A stretch of DNA of 41,341 nt from Planctomycetota bacterium (GTDB lineage Bacteria; Planctomycetota; Planctomycetia; JALXBF01): positions 1 to 41,341 of the forward strand of contig JALXBF010000155.1 of assembly GCA_026991575.1 (NCBI GenBank), given 5' to 3'. Position 1 is the first letter of the stretch. Each line of letters starts with the position of its first letter. Position numbers and translations under genes: made by a program. Below, in pieces: positions 32,968 through 41,341 of this stretch. The notes under the pieces were generated by a model. It saw only the letters and a program-made list of their open reading frames with translations. It did not search any database and was not told the DNA's origin.

Positions 32968-34317
32968 CTAGGGCAACTGCTCTAGAGCACGTCTCAGCGC
33001 GCTGTCGTCCAACCGGCTGGCCGACAGGTTGCCGGTGAGGTATTCCTGGTAGGCGGTCAGGTCAAAGTGGCCGTGGCCGGAGAGGTTAAAGAGCACCACG
33101 ATCTCGGTGCCACTGCTGCGCGCTTCCAGCGCAGCCCGCCGTACTGCGGCCACAGCATGAGCCGACTCTGGGGCCGGGACGATCCCTTCGGCCTGCGCGA
33201 ATTCGACGGCCGCCTGAAACACCTCCGTCTGGTCCAATGCGACAGCCTCCAGCCAGCCGTGCTCGTACAGGTGAGAAACCAGCGGCGCCATGCCGTGGTA
33301 GCGCAGGCCGCCAGCATGGACCGGCGGCGGAATGAAGCCGTGCCCGAGCGTGTGCATGGGAAGCAGCGGAGTCAACCCGGCCGTGTCGCCGTAGTCGTAG
33401 GTGAAGCGGCCGCGAGTTAGTGAGGGGGCGGCGCTAGATTCGGCGGCAATCACCCGATAGCGGCGCTGCCCAGTGCGAAGCATCTCACCAACGAACGGAA
33501 ACACCAATCCGGCGAAGTTCGACCCGCCGCCCACGGCACCAACCAGAAGCGTGGGCTGTTCGCCGGCCAGCTCAAGCTGCCGCTTAGCCTCCAGGCCGAT
33601 GATCGTCTGGTGCAGCATCACGTGGTTGAGCACGCTGCCCAGAGCATAGTGGGTATCCTCCCGTCCCAAGGCTTCCTCGACCGCCTCACTGATCGCAATC
33701 CCCAGGCTTCCAGGGCTGTCCGGATCGTCAGCCAGCACGGCCCGCCCCGCGGCGGTCCGATCGCTCGGGCTCGGGATCACCTCTGCCCCGTACAGTTCCA
33801 TCAGCACCCGCCGGTATGCTTTCTGCTGGTAGCTGACGCGCACCATGTACACCACGCAGTGCAGCTCGAATAGCCGACACGCGAACGCAAGGGCCGAACC
33901 CCACTGCCCTGCTCCGGTCTCAGTGGTCAACCGCCTTGTGCCTGCGGCGCGATTGTAGAAGGCCTGCGCGACGGCAGTGTTCGGCTTGTGACTACCCACT
34001 GGACTGACACCCTCGTACTTGAAGTAGATGCGCGCCGGCGTCTGTAGCAGACGCTCCCAACGGTCCGCGCGCACGAGAGGCGTCGGGCGCCAGAGGCGAT
34101 AGGCGGCCAACACTTCGTCAGGGATCGGCACAGCACGCTCGGTGGTCACCTCCTGCTCGATGAGGGGCGGTGGGAAAAGCGGTTCCAGCTGCGATGGATC
34201 CAGCGGCGTGCGTGTGCGCGGGTCAAGCGGCGGTTGCAGTGGTTCGGTCAGATCCGCCGCGATGTTGTACCAGGACCGGGGCAGTTCGTCCTCACCAAGG
34301 AGTATCTTCTTACCCAT
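32968..34317 (-). CDS. trpB: Tryptophan synthase beta, TrpB2 type
   Basis: The 449-residue PLP enzyme belongs to the TrpB2 branch, longer at the N-terminus than TrpB1. The start [19 protein letters not shown] is typical of that branch. Lys111 (GSHKPNTA) binds PLP, and [13 protein letters not shown] is the phosphate-binding loop. [14 protein letters not shown] and [12 protein letters not shown] are also conserved. It would join indole and serine to make tryptophan; TrpB2 can act without TrpA, and no trpA is here. A salvage role for free indole is likely, but other beta-replacement reactions are possible. It starts 7 bp after the tupA stop. Confidence 0.95.
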   Translation of the reverse strand: MGKKILLGEDELPRSWYNIAADLTEPLQPPLDPRTRTPLDPSQLEPLFPPPLIEQEVTTERAVPIPDEVLAAYRLWRPTPLVRADRWERLLQTPARIYFKYEGVSPVGSHKPNTAVAQAFYNRAAGTRRLTTETGAGQWGSALAFACRLFELHCVVYMVRVSYQQKAYRRVLMELYGAEVIPSPSDRTAAGRAVLADDPDSPGSLGIAISEAVEEALGREDTHYALGSVLNHVMLHQTIIGLEAKRQLELAGEQPTLLVGAVGGGSNFAGLVFPFVGEMLRTGQRRYRVIAAESSAAPSLTRGRFTYDYGDTAGLTPLLPMHTLGHGFIPPPVHAGGLRYHGMAPLVSHLYEHGWLEAVALDQTEVFQAAVEFAQAEGIVPAPESAHAVAAVRRAALEARSSGTEIVVLFNLSGHGHFDLTAYQEYLTGNLSASRLDDSALRRALEQLP

Positions 34318-34323
34318 TGGCTT

Positions 34324-35229
34324 CTACTCGTTGTGACTTTCCGCACCCCCTTGCTCGACCCGGACAACCACCTGGGCATCCCGTGGCCGAAATAGGGGCT
34401 GGCCGAACCGATCGACGCCGTAGCGGGCAATCCGCTGCTGTGTTTCAGGCGCCAGCAGGAAACGCACGAAGCGGTGGGCAGCGGCGCGTTTCACCGAAGG
34501 ATGCCTTCTCCAGTTAACCACGATGACGCTGTATTGATTGAGCAGATCCGGGTCTCCTTCAAACAGGATGACACAGTCCAGGTGCTGCTGTTGAAAGAGG
34601 TAGGTCGAGCGGTCGGAGAGGGTGTAGGCGTTCAGCTCGCTTGCGATCCGTAAGGCCTGAGCCATGCCGGCACCGGCTACTCGGTACCATGCCCCGCCGG
34701 GAACAACGCCGGCCTTGTCCCAGAGGGCACGCTCTTTCTTGTGCGTGCCGGAGTCATCACCACGAGACACGAACGTTGCTCTGGCGCGTGCAATGCGGCG
34801 GAAAGCGTCGACTGCGGACTGAGCAGCTTTGACCTCAGCGGGATCTCCGGCCGGCCCGACGATGACGAAGTCGTTGAACATGACCACCTCGCGTAGCTCC
34901 CCCCACCCCGCCGCCATGAACTTCTCTTCGGCAGCAGGAGCATGCGTCAGCAGAACATCCGCATCGCCGCGACGGCCCATGGCAAGGGCCTGGCCACTAC
35001 CGACCGCAACCACCTTGACCTGGATGCCGGTTTCTTCGGTGAAGATGGGTAGGAGTTCGTCCAGCAGGCCACTGTCTCGAGTGGACGTCGTGGTGGCAAG
35101 CACGATGGCTTGTTGCGGCTGCTGGACCTCAGCGCAGCCGCAAAGCAGGATCGCAGCACAGCCAAGCAGAGCCCGCACACTAATGCGGACCACGGACTGG
35201 TGCTGGTTAGCTCCCAAGATGCAAACCAT
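34324..35229 (-). CDS. tupA: TupA-like tungstate-binding lipoprotein
   Basis: The 301-residue protein has a lipoprotein signal (LLGCAAILLCGC, lipidated Cys32). Its solute-binding domain begins VLATTTSTRDSGLLDELLPI. The TTTS and DSGLL patterns are characteristic of TupA, the tungstate-binding protein of the TupABC ABC transporter. Other parts are VGSGQALAMGRRGDADVLL, FVSRGDDSGTHKKER and TLSDRSTYLF. No tupB or tupC is present in the window, which is unusual for this family. ATG 35229 was chosen because GAGG lies 6 bases upstream. It leads a tight operon with trpB2, surE and the gcvH-like gene. Tungstate could supply a tungsten enzyme elsewhere in the genome; that is inference. Confidence 0.92.
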   Translation of the reverse strand: MVCILGANQHQSVVRISVRALLGCAAILLCGCAEVQQPQQAIVLATTTSTRDSGLLDELLPIFTEETGIQVKVVAVGSGQALAMGRRGDADVLLTHAPAAEEKFMAAGWGELREVVMFNDFVIVGPAGDPAEVKAAQSAVDAFRRIARARATFVSRGDDSGTHKKERALWDKAGVVPGGAWYRVAGAGMAQALRIASELNAYTLSDRSTYLFQQQHLDCVILFEGDPDLLNQYSVIVVNWRRHPSVKRAAAHRFVRFLLAPETQQRIARYGVDRFGQPLFRPRDAQVVVRVEQGGAESHNE

Positions 35230-35587
35230 GGTCAGCCTCGCTGGGTGCGCACACGGCACGCGTTCTCGAACAAGTCAGTGTATGGCAGAGGAAGGGCGCC
35301 CCGTTGAGCGGGTGTCGATGACGGCCCTTCAGCAACCGGTCGCGATCCAACGGACCGCTGCGGGCACGACCGCAGGGACGGCAACGCGATGCACCGCCGC
35401 TGACGTCCCCTGTGATAGTTGCCAGCCCCCGGGCCCATCGTGTAAGGGCTGCGTTGGACCGTTGTTGAGGTGGCAGTGCCCTAGCACGGGCTGCGGCTGA
35501 GCTCGCTCGGTGCGATGACGTGTGAAAAAGAAGGGGCCGACCCCTGGGTCGGCCCCGGTGCCATTCGGACGGTTGATATCTGACGAA
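35230..35587. other. 358-bp intergenic region with the clpC terminator
   Basis: It lies between the tupA start and the clpC end, both on the minus strand. The clpC terminator occupies 35524-35556. The rest should contain the tupA promoter, but I do not see a convincing -10/-35 pair or riboswitch-like fold. Confidence 0.4.
35524..35556 (-). terminator. Intrinsic terminator of clpC
   Basis: GGGGCCGACCC (35533-35543) and GGGTCGGCCCC (35546-35556) are perfect inverted repeats separated by two bases. On the minus strand the stem is followed by TTCTTTTT (35532-35525). It lies about 32 bases beyond the clpC stop and is the clearest minus-strand terminator in the window. Confidence 0.92.
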
Positions 35588-38116
35588 TTACTTGCCGTCT
35601 TCGGCGCCGACCAGCGACGGCTGCTGGCCTTCTTCGCTCTCGGCCCGGAAAACGAGCCGCTTCTCGCCGTTCCGCTCCTCGACGTCGACCACGATACGGT
35701 CCTTACCGACGAACGAGTCTTTAATCAGCTCTTCGGACAGCGGGTCCTGCACGTGGTACTCGATGGCACGACGAAGCGGCCGAGCACCGTATTCGGGGTT
35801 GTAGCCCCGCTCGATCAGGAAGTTCCGGGCCGCGTCGGTGAGCTCGAGCTTGTAGCCCTTGTCGGCCAGTCGCTCGCGCAGCTTGCTGAGCTCGATGTCG
35901 ATGATCTCCTTGAGGTCGTCGCGCGTCAGTGGACGGAACACGATCACCTCGTCCACTCGGTTAAGGAACTCAGGTCGGAAGTATTTCTCGATCTCGCTCT
36001 TCACGCGCTCCTTGATCTTCTCGTACGTCACCTCCTCGTCCTGAGGCTGGAAGCCGAAGCCGGACTGGTTCTTGATCGCTTCCGCGCCTGCGTTCGTAGT
36101 CATGATCAGCACGGTATTGCGGAAGTCGACATGTCGCCCGAACGAGTCGGTCAAGCGGCCCTCTTCCATGATCTGCAACAGCATGTTGAAGACATCCGGG
36201 TGAGCCTTTTCGATCTCGTCGAGCAGCACCACGGCGTAGGGACGTCGCCGGATCTGCTCGGTCAGCTGGCCGCCTTCCTCGTAGCCGACGTAGCCCGGCG
36301 GAGCGCCGATCAAGCGGCTGACGTTGTGCTTCTCCATGTACTCGGACATATCGATCTGGATCAGCGCATCGGCGTCACCGAAGAGGAACTCGGCGAGCGC
36401 CTTGGCCGTGTGGGTCTTCCCTACGCCGGTAGGTCCGGCGAAGATGAAGCAACCGACTGGACGGCGTGGGTCTTTGAGGCCGCTGCGGGCGCGACGGACG
36501 GCGCGAGCGATCGACTTGATCGCTTCGTCCTGGCTGACCACCTTCTTGTGCAGCTCCTCTTCCATACGCAGCAGCCGCTCCCGGTCCTCGGCCGTGATCC
36601 GCGTCAGTGGGATACCGGTCATGGTGGAGACCACCTCGGCAACCACCTCCTCGTCGACCACGCCTTCCGATTCGGCCGTCTTCTGATTCCACTCCTGGAC
36701 AACCTTGTCCAGCCGGCGACGTAGCTTCTCGACCTGGTCGCGGTACCGTGCCGCCTTCTCGAAATCCTGATTCGCGACGGCTTCTTCCTTGAGCTTGGTT
36801 AGCCGCTCGATCTCTTCTTCGATTTCGCGTACCTCGGGGGGTCGGGTGGTCGACTTCAGCCGAATGCGGGCACCGGCCTCGTCGATCACGTCAATCGCCT
36901 TGTCCGGCTGGCACCGTCCGGTGATGTACCGCGACGACAACTCCACGGCCATTTCGATCGCCCGATCGGTGATTCGGACGCGGTGGTGCGCCTCGTAGCG
37001 ATCGCGCAGGCCTCGGAGGATGGCGATGGTCTGTTCGCGCGAGGGCGGTTCGACGATGATGGTCTGGAACCGCCGCTCCAGTGCACCGTCTTTCTCGATG
37101 TACTTGCGGTACTCATCCAGCGTCGTAGCGCCGATGCACTGGATTTCGCCGCGGGCAAGGGCCGGTTTCAGCACGTTGGACGCGTCGATCGCGCCTTCGG
37201 CGCCGCCCGCACCAACCAGCGTGTGCAACTCGTCGATGAACAGAATCACGTTCTTCGCCCGCCGCACCTCGTTCATGACCGCTTTGATCCGCTCCTCGAA
37301 CTGGCCACGGTACTTGGTGCCGGCGACCATCATGGCCAGGTCGAGCACGACGATGCGGCGGTCACGGAGAAGCTGAGGCACGTTGCCCTCGACGATCATC
37401 TGGGCCAGGCCCTCGACGATCGCCGTCTTGCCCACACCAGCCTCGCCCAGTAGCACCGGGTTGTTCTTCGTCCGCCGGCTCAGTACCTGGATGACCCGCT
37501 CGATCTCACGTTCGCGACCGATCACGGGATCCAGCTTGCCCTGCCGAGCCAGCTCCGTGAGGTCCCGGCCGAAGCTGTCCAGGGCGGGCGTCTTCGACTT
37601 GGTAGTGCTACGACCTGAAGGCACGGTTCCACCTCGCTCGCCCGACTCCTCGGCAAAAGAGCTATGGCCGAGCAGTTCGAGCACGGTTTCGCGGACTTCT
37701 TCCAGGCGGAGGTTCAAGTTGCGCAAGACCTGCGCCGCGACTCCCTCGGGCTCACGGAGCAGCCCCAATAGCAGGTGCTCGGTACCCACGTACCCGTGAC
37801 CTAAGGTACGTGCCTCCTCAATGGCATATTCGATAACCTTCTTCGCACGCGGCGTAAGCGGCAGCTTCCCCATCGTGACCATGTCCGGTCCACTCTGGAC
37901 CAGCTTCTCGACCTCGAAACGGATCTTGCGCAGGTCGACGTCCATGTTCTTCAACACGTTGGCCGCTACACCGCTGCCCTCCTTGACCAGGCCCAGCAAG
38001 ATGTGTTCGGTGCCCACGTACTCGTGATTGAACCGCTGGGCCTCCTGGTTAGCCAGCTGCATCACTTTGCGGGCACGCTCCGTGAAACGTTCGTAATTGG
38101 GATCCTCGAAGCTCAT
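35588..38116 (-). CDS. clpC: ATP-dependent Clp protease ATP-binding subunit ClpC
   Basis: ClpC unfolds proteins and feeds them to ClpP. The 842-residue product has two Clp_N repeats (about 8-70 and 84-148; [20 protein letters not shown]). AAA1 has Walker A GEAGVGKT (224-231) and [14 protein letters not shown]-type coiled segment sits at about 435-470 ([20 protein letters not shown]). AAA2 has Walker [15 protein letters not shown] (561-568) and [13 protein letters not shown]. The probable ClpP-binding loop is [14 protein letters not shown]. All catalytic parts are intact. ATG 38116 has GAGG about 8 bases upstream, and a TATGAT element (38348-38343) may be the -10. A strong terminator follows. 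The Clp_N fold also occurs in the fusion gene at 39365, 1.2 kb away. Confidence 0.98.
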   Translation of the reverse strand: MSFEDPNYERFTERARKVMQLANQEAQRFNHEYVGTEHILLGLVKEGSGVAANVLKNMDVDLRKIRFEVEKLVQSGPDMVTMGKLPLTPRAKKVIEYAIEEARTLGHGYVGTEHLLLGLLREPEGVAAQVLRNLNLRLEEVRETVLELLGHSSFAEESGERGGTVPSGRSTTKSKTPALDSFGRDLTELARQGKLDPVIGREREIERVIQVLSRRTKNNPVLLGEAGVGKTAIVEGLAQMIVEGNVPQLLRDRRIVVLDLAMMVAGTKYRGQFEERIKAVMNEVRRAKNVILFIDELHTLVGAGGAEGAIDASNVLKPALARGEIQCIGATTLDEYRKYIEKDGALERRFQTIIVEPPSREQTIAILRGLRDRYEAHHRVRITDRAIEMAVELSSRYITGRCQPDKAIDVIDEAGARIRLKSTTRPPEVREIEEEIERLTKLKEEAVANQDFEKAARYRDQVEKLRRRLDKVVQEWNQKTAESEGVVDEEVVAEVVSTMTGIPLTRITAEDRERLLRMEEELHKKVVSQDEAIKSIARAVRRARSGLKDPRRPVGCFIFAGPTGVGKTHTAKALAEFLFGDADALIQIDMSEYMEKHNVSRLIGAPPGYVGYEEGGQLTEQIRRRPYAVVLLDEIEKAHPDVFNMLLQIMEEGRLTDSFGRHVDFRNTVLIMTTNAGAEAIKNQSGFGFQPQDEEVTYEKIKERVKSEIEKYFRPEFLNRVDEVIVFRPLTRDDLKEIIDIELSKLRERLADKGYKLELTDAARNFLIERGYNPEYGARPLRRAIEYHVQDPLSEELIKDSFVGKDRIVVDVEERNGEKRLVFRAESEEGQQPSLVGAEDGK

Positions 38117-38342
38117 GGCCTAGCCTCGTTGTCTTTCGCGATCTTTTCGGATCTCTTGGGAAATGCCGACCTCGAAGCCGAGCACCGTCGCCCGAACCTC
38201 GCGTCGCCCCGGTTTCAGAAAACCTACCGTTTCGACTGCGGCCTGCGGCAGTTCGTTCCCGCAACAACCGTGCCACTCAGCCGAACGCTCCGATCCACCC
38301 GTCCGTGCCAACCGGAAACCCCATCCATCCGCTCTCCACTAA

Positions 38343-38348
38343 ATCATA
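38343..38348 (-). promoter_or_regulatory. Possible -10 element (TATGAT) for clpC
   Basis: On the minus strand GACCGTATGATTTAG lies about 227 bases before the clpC start, just after the end of the TPR membrane gene. No CIRCE-like inverted repeat and no -35 box is visible. Confidence 0.3.
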
Positions 38349-38361
38349 CGGTCTGCAGCAA

Positions 38362-38925
38362 TCAGGCCCGAGGCGCGTCCTCGCCATTTTGCCCAGATTC
38401 AGGTTGTGACGCGAACACAACTTCTGCCAGATGGTCCGCCTCCCACTGCCACTTCGGCCCGGCTACCGCGCGACAACGTTCCAGGTACAGGTGCGCGCGG
38501 GGCAGGTCGCCGAGCAGATAAGCGGAGACGGCCATCGCAATCGCCGCATCCCCGTCGGCCGGATTACGCCGCAAGAGCGCCTGCAGCCGCGTCTCCGCCT
38601 CCTCGTACCGACCACGAAGCAGCGCAACCAGCGCGTCGCGGTACTCCCGGTCCGCCTGCTCATCGTCCGACGCTCGCCTCAGGCCGCTCAGCCACCACAG
38701 CGACTCCAGCGCCGAGCCCAACCAGAACATGGCTACCGCCAGCCACGCACCGCGGACCGCGACCGGAGGCACCCAGGCAGACCAGACCAGCCAGCTAAAC
38801 ACGGCCGTGTTTAGCAAGAGGGCGAAGACCACGGCCCGGATCAGACCATCCAGCTCGCGGCCATTCCAGATCTGCACCAGACCAGGCCAAATGTGCCACC
38901 ACCAACGGTGCTTCCCTGCCGTCAT
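38362..38925 (-). CDS. Small membrane protein with a TPR-like C-terminus
   Basis: The 187-residue protein begins with a Trp-rich part (HRWWWHIWPGLVQIWNGREL), followed by two membrane helices (LIRAVVFALLLNTAVFSWLV and VRGAWLAVAMFWLGSALESL). A TPR-like cytoplasmic pair follows (YRDALVALLRGRYEEAETRL, DAAIAMAVSAYLLGDLPRAH). It ends with a charged tail. I do not recognise a named family. The layout suggests a membrane scaffold. It lies 245 bp upstream of clpC in the same direction, so partial co-transcription is possible. The start is ATG 38925. Confidence 0.8.
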   Translation of the reverse strand: MTAGKHRWWWHIWPGLVQIWNGRELDGLIRAVVFALLLNTAVFSWLVWSAWVPPVAVRGAWLAVAMFWLGSALESLWWLSGLRRASDDEQADREYRDALVALLRGRYEEAETRLQALLRRNPADGDAAIAMAVSAYLLGDLPRAHLYLERCRAVAGPKWQWEADHLAEVVFASQPESGQNGEDAPRA

Positions 38926-39364
38926 GCCGATACTCCAATCAAGCGACCTCAGGCGGCTATCTCCCGACTCAGGCGCTGCGATTCTAAGCCCGCGGTCATG
39001 TCCCGATCAAGGTGCACTTCCTGACTACCTGCATGGAACCGGGTACCGACCAGCTCGACGAATGGCGGCCTTCAGATACGTCCCAACACCCGGCGACGCA
39101 ACACCATGGAGGCCAGCTGGCTCATGAGCAAACGCAAAACTGAGCCGTGAGACCGCAAGGGACGTGCCCTGCGATGGCCGGAAGCGTGGGGCAGCGTGCC
39201 AACCTGGGCTCCTAGACGAACAGCGAGCCTGCTGACCGGTACAATCGTTTGAAAGCCACCGACCGCTGAAACGGGCAAACCAGCGCTGGCAACAGGGCAT
39301 ACTGAGTCGGGTAACGCGCCCGATTAGCCACGGCCTGATCCCAACCACGCAGAAGCCGCCGACC
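38926..39364. other. 439-bp divergent region
   Basis: It lies between the small membrane protein gene (-) and the Clp_N-ThiE gene (+). It holds a possible -10 (TACAAT, 39240-39245). I looked for a thiamine (TPP/THI-box) riboswitch signature, such as CTGAGA and the ACCTGATC-type segment, and did not find one. Other frames (39025-39420 -) are motif-free. Confidence 0.4.
39240..39245 (+). promoter_or_regulatory. Possible -10 element (TACAAT) for the Clp_N-ThiE gene
   Basis: TACAAT in CCGGTACAATCG lies about 120 bases before ATG 39365. No -35 box at 17 bases. The long leader would leave room for control, but no riboswitch is recognised. Confidence 0.35.
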
Positions 39365-40492
39365 ATGTCCTGGTCCCGACCACTGCCCTTCAGTCCGGCT
39401 GCCGAACGTGCGATCCGCACGGCACAGGGCCTGGCGGCCGCTGCAGGCGAGTCAGAAGCAACCCCGGTTCACCTGCTGCTTGGCGTGCTGCTGGAGCAAG
39501 AGTCGCGCGGGCCGGAGTTGTTGCGCCGAGCCGGCGTCGATGTGGCCCGCCTGACTGCCCGCCTCATGGCCGCACTCAGCCTCCAGAATGCAAACGCCTT
39601 AGACCACCGGGTAGCCCTGTCGGGAGAAACTCGCGCGGTACTGCGGCGCGCACAGCAGGCAGCTGCCGCCTATCCCCCACAGCAGCCGGGCACCGAGCAC
39701 CTGCTTCAGGCCGTCCTCAGGCACGTGCCGGAATGGCACGAATTGCTGGAAGCCGAAGGGGTGCCGGTACGCCAACTGATGCGGCGTGGAGAACTCCCTG
39801 ACGACTACGATCCCGATGCCCCCCCGATCCCACTGGACGAACCGGCCGGCGAACGCCGCAGACGCGCACTTGCGAACGCCCGCCTCTACGTGCTCATCCA
39901 GCCCGGCGGGCGGTGGTCACCGGAGGAGCTGCTCAGTCGGGCCGCACAAGGGGGGGCTCAGGTGTTTCAGCTCCGGGCCAAGGCGCTGCCTGACCGCGAA
40001 CTCCTCGCGCTGGCCCGACGCCTGGCCCGGCTAGCGCGCGAGCACGACGTGCTGCTGCTGATCAACGACCGGCCTGACATTGCGCTGTTGGCTGAAGCCG
40101 ACGGCGTGCACGTAGGCCAGGACGATTTGCCACCGCAGGCGGTCCACTCGGTGGTGGGCAGCGACGTACTGGTGGGCATATCGACGCACAGCGTGGCCCA
40201 GGCCCAACAGGCGGAGGCGACCGAAGGGGTCGCCTACATAGGCGTTGGCCCCGTCTTCCGCTCAAGCACCAAGCACTTCAACCGGCCCGCGGGGCTGGAG
40301 CTGGTGCAGGCCGTCTGTCCACAAGCAGGCTTGCCCGCCTTCGCCATTGGCGGCATCGACGCGTCCAACATTGGTCAGGTGCTCGAAGCGGGCGCGCGAC
40401 GTGTGGCCGTCTGCGGAGCGATCGCGTCGGCAGATGACCCACAACAGGCCGCGGCCACGCTCCGAGAGCACCTGGATCGGTACTGGGCCTAG
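39365..40492 (+). CDS. thiE: Clp N-terminal double repeat fused to thiamine-phosphate synthase
   Basis: The 375-residue protein has two parts. Residues 8-70 and 85-138 are two Clp_N-type repeats (FSPAAERAIRTAQGLAAAAG, TPVHLLLGVLLEQESRGPEL; then LSGETRAVLRRAQQAAAAYP, GTEHLLQAVLRH). These are like the substrate/adaptor-binding head of ClpC. After a Pro/Asp-rich linker (139-171), residues 172-375 are a complete ThiE TIM barrel: FQLRAK, INDR, DGVHVGQDD, GISTHS, YIGVGPVFRSSTK and AIGGI. ThiE joins the thiazole and pyrimidine phosphates in thiamine synthesis. ThiE residues for diphosphate and Mg binding are present, so it should be active. The Clp_N part could link it to Clp proteolysis or to an adaptor. 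The stop TAG overlaps that of the convergent gene. Confidence 0.93.
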   Translation: MSWSRPLPFSPAAERAIRTAQGLAAAAGESEATPVHLLLGVLLEQESRGPELLRRAGVDVARLTARLMAALSLQNANALDHRVALSGETRAVLRRAQQAAAAYPPQQPGTEHLLQAVLRHVPEWHELLEAEGVPVRQLMRRGELPDDYDPDAPPIPLDEPAGERRRRALANARLYVLIQPGGRWSPEELLSRAAQGGAQVFQLRAKALPDRELLALARRLARLAREHDVLLLINDRPDIALLAEADGVHVGQDDLPPQAVHSVVGSDVLVGISTHSVAQAQQAEATEGVAYIGVGPVFRSSTKHFNRPAGLELVQAVCPQAGLPAFAIGGIDASNIGQVLEAGARRVAVCGAIASADDPQQAAATLREHLDRYWA

Positions 40493-41341
40493 TCCGAACC
40501 CGCCCGCGCCGGACCTGCTCGGTCTGGGCCCCCGGGCACAGCCAAACTCGACGACGCCCCCGTTTGCTTGTCCCGCAACGACGGGACATCCGCGGTCACC
40601 TGATAGATGAGGAAATCGTCCATAGGCAGGTCGCTGGCCTGCCAGGGCAGGTTCCAGCTGCCACCGGCGTAGTAATGGACCTCGCGTGAGATCGTTCGCA
40701 GCGGGTTGGGGGAACGAGGCGTCAAGTGCTGCGCTAGCCTCAGCGCGCGACGCACCTCGGGCCGCTCCAGATACTCCAGCTTCCACGTCAGAATGACCGG
40801 GAAAATCACCAGATCACCCTTCTTGAGCGCACAGTAGCGGGGATCGTACAGCTTCATCCCGGCCCGTTGAGCATAGTAGACCCAACCCCAGTGGCCAAAG
40901 AACCAGGCCGAATTGCCCGTCCGCTTGCCCAACTCAACCGCCACGCGTCCTTGATTCAGCGCGATGGCCCGGTACCAGTTGGCAAAGCGGCGGTCCGCGT
41001 CGGCCAGTGCCAGCCCCAGGATTACGGCAAGCCAGGCCGAAAACGCGTTCGTCCAGTGCCCCAGGCCGCCAGAGCCGCCGTCGTCTCGTTCCACGGCACG
41101 CATCAACAGCAGCGTGGCCGGAACAATGCCAATGGCAACATGCCGCACCGCCAAGAACGGAACGGCCAGGAGCCCGAACGCCACCAGCGCAAGGTGCCAC
41201 CAGCTGAAAAGAACCGTCAGCTCGTCGGCTTCGCGGGACGGTCCGACGCCATCGCCGGGCTGTCGAGTCGGCGGATCGCCTGCCGCTTCGGACGGCGCGT
41301 CGGCTCGGCCGCTAGACGGTCCATCAGGTAGTGGCTGGGGG
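40489..41341 (-). CDS. C-terminal part of a membrane glycosyltransferase-39-like protein (partial)
   Basis: The frame is open to the right edge, so the 5' end is outside the window; about 283 residues are visible. They start with a Pro/Gly/Asp-rich stretch, then two hydrophobic segments (LFSWWHLALVAFGLLAVPFL, then AIGIVPATLLLMRAV) and a third (FSAWLAVILGLALADA). The last 150 residues are a soluble part with SAWFFGHWGWVYYAQRAGMK. That pattern (WFxGHWGFxYY) is found near the end of some planctomycete GT39-like, multi-membrane-spanning transferases. This would place it in envelope or glycan assembly using lipid-linked sugars. The catalytic N-terminus is not visible, so the assignment is moderate. 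Its stop shares bases CTAG with the ThiE stop. Confidence 0.65.
   Translation of the reverse strand, partial: PQPLPDGPSSGRADAPSEAAGDPPTRQPGDGVGPSREADELTVLFSWWHLALVAFGLLAVPFLAVRHVAIGIVPATLLLMRAVERDDGGSGGLGHWTNAFSAWLAVILGLALADADRRFANWYRAIALNQGRVAVELGKRTGNSAWFFGHWGWVYYAQRAGMKLYDPRYCALKKGDLVIFPVILTWKLEYLERPEVRRALRLAQHLTPRSPNPLRTISREVHYYAGGSWNLPWQASDLPMDDFLIYQVTADVPSLRDKQTGASSSLAVPGGPDRAGPARAGSD

Noticed and set aside
34829-35500. 223-codon plus-strand frame across the tupA start
   Set aside because: Antisense to tupA and running into non-coding DNA. Ser/Thr/Arg-rich and motif-free.
35522-36724. 400-codon open frame on the plus strand across clpC
   Set aside because: Antisense to the end of clpC and runs through its terminator. 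It is Val/Leu/Asp-rich, a mirror effect of codon bias.
38926-39364. TPP riboswitch before the thiE fusion
   Set aside because: No THI-box type conserved segments (CTGAGA and the ACCTGATC-type partner) were found.

Overview
The window is GC-rich bacterial chromosome, most likely from a planctomycete. This rests on the mix of genes seen: two ECF sigma factor genes, one followed by a transmembrane Ser/Thr kinase and one by a Cys/His-rich putative anti-sigma protein; a Tat-exported sugar phosphate isomerase-like protein; ClpC; KorAB; a TrpB2-type tryptophan synthase beta; and several secreted or lipid-anchored proteins of planctomycetal type. There are no tRNA or rRNA genes, no CRISPR array, no transposase and no phage gene that I can recognise. 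It reads as core or conserved chromosome, not an acquired island.

Layout. 1-4785 (+): a partial tail, a small lipoprotein, scpA, a 776-bp stretch with no recognisable gene, then an ECF sigma factor and a Ser/Thr kinase carrying a C-terminal DUF4384 domain. 5268-6692 (-): a membrane-anchored TPR protein, divergent from a second ECF sigma factor and its putative anti-sigma partner (6881-7991, +). 8367-8954 (-): an exported monohaem DUF3365-type protein with a good promoter upstream and strong hairpins downstream. 9446-11504 (+): a lipoyl-fold protein without any lysine, an FHA protein and a Tat-exported sugar phosphate isomerase-like protein. 11616-13287 (-): lipB-like and lipA genes that overlap. 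13766-21998 (+): glmS, a GNAT acetyltransferase, a PYROXD2-like flavoprotein, an alpha/beta hydrolase and korAB, closed by a clear intrinsic terminator. 22218-24598 (-): a GT2 glycosyltransferase and a conserved BshC-like protein. 24832-27604 (+): a PlsC-type acyltransferase and a secreted HExxH peptidase. 27833-31303 (-): a ThDP enzyme, a secreted metallo-beta-lactamase-fold protein and a DUF6941-like protein. 31699-35229 (-): tupA, trpB2, surE and a gcvH-like gene packed as one operon. 35588-38925 (-): a small membrane TPR protein and clpC with a clear terminator. 39365-40492 (+): an unusual fusion of a Clp N-terminal double repeat to thiamine-phosphate synthase, sharing its stop-codon bases with a convergent glycosyltransferase-39-like gene that runs off the right edge.

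How the parts may work together. Lipoate: LipA, a LipB relative whose usual Cys/Lys dyad is not visible, a lysine-free lipoyl-fold protein, and a stand-alone GcvH-like protein that keeps its lipoyl lysine. Oxidative 2-oxoacid decarboxylation in this window is by ferredoxin-dependent KorAB, not by a lipoyl-dependent dehydrogenase. Regulation: two sigma-factor modules plus an FHA protein that could read kinase output. Quality control: ClpC, and about 1.2 kb away a metabolic enzyme wearing the ClpC substrate-adaptor fold. The strongest candidates for something undescribed are the Clp_N-ThiE fusion and the altered lipoyl-handling proteins.
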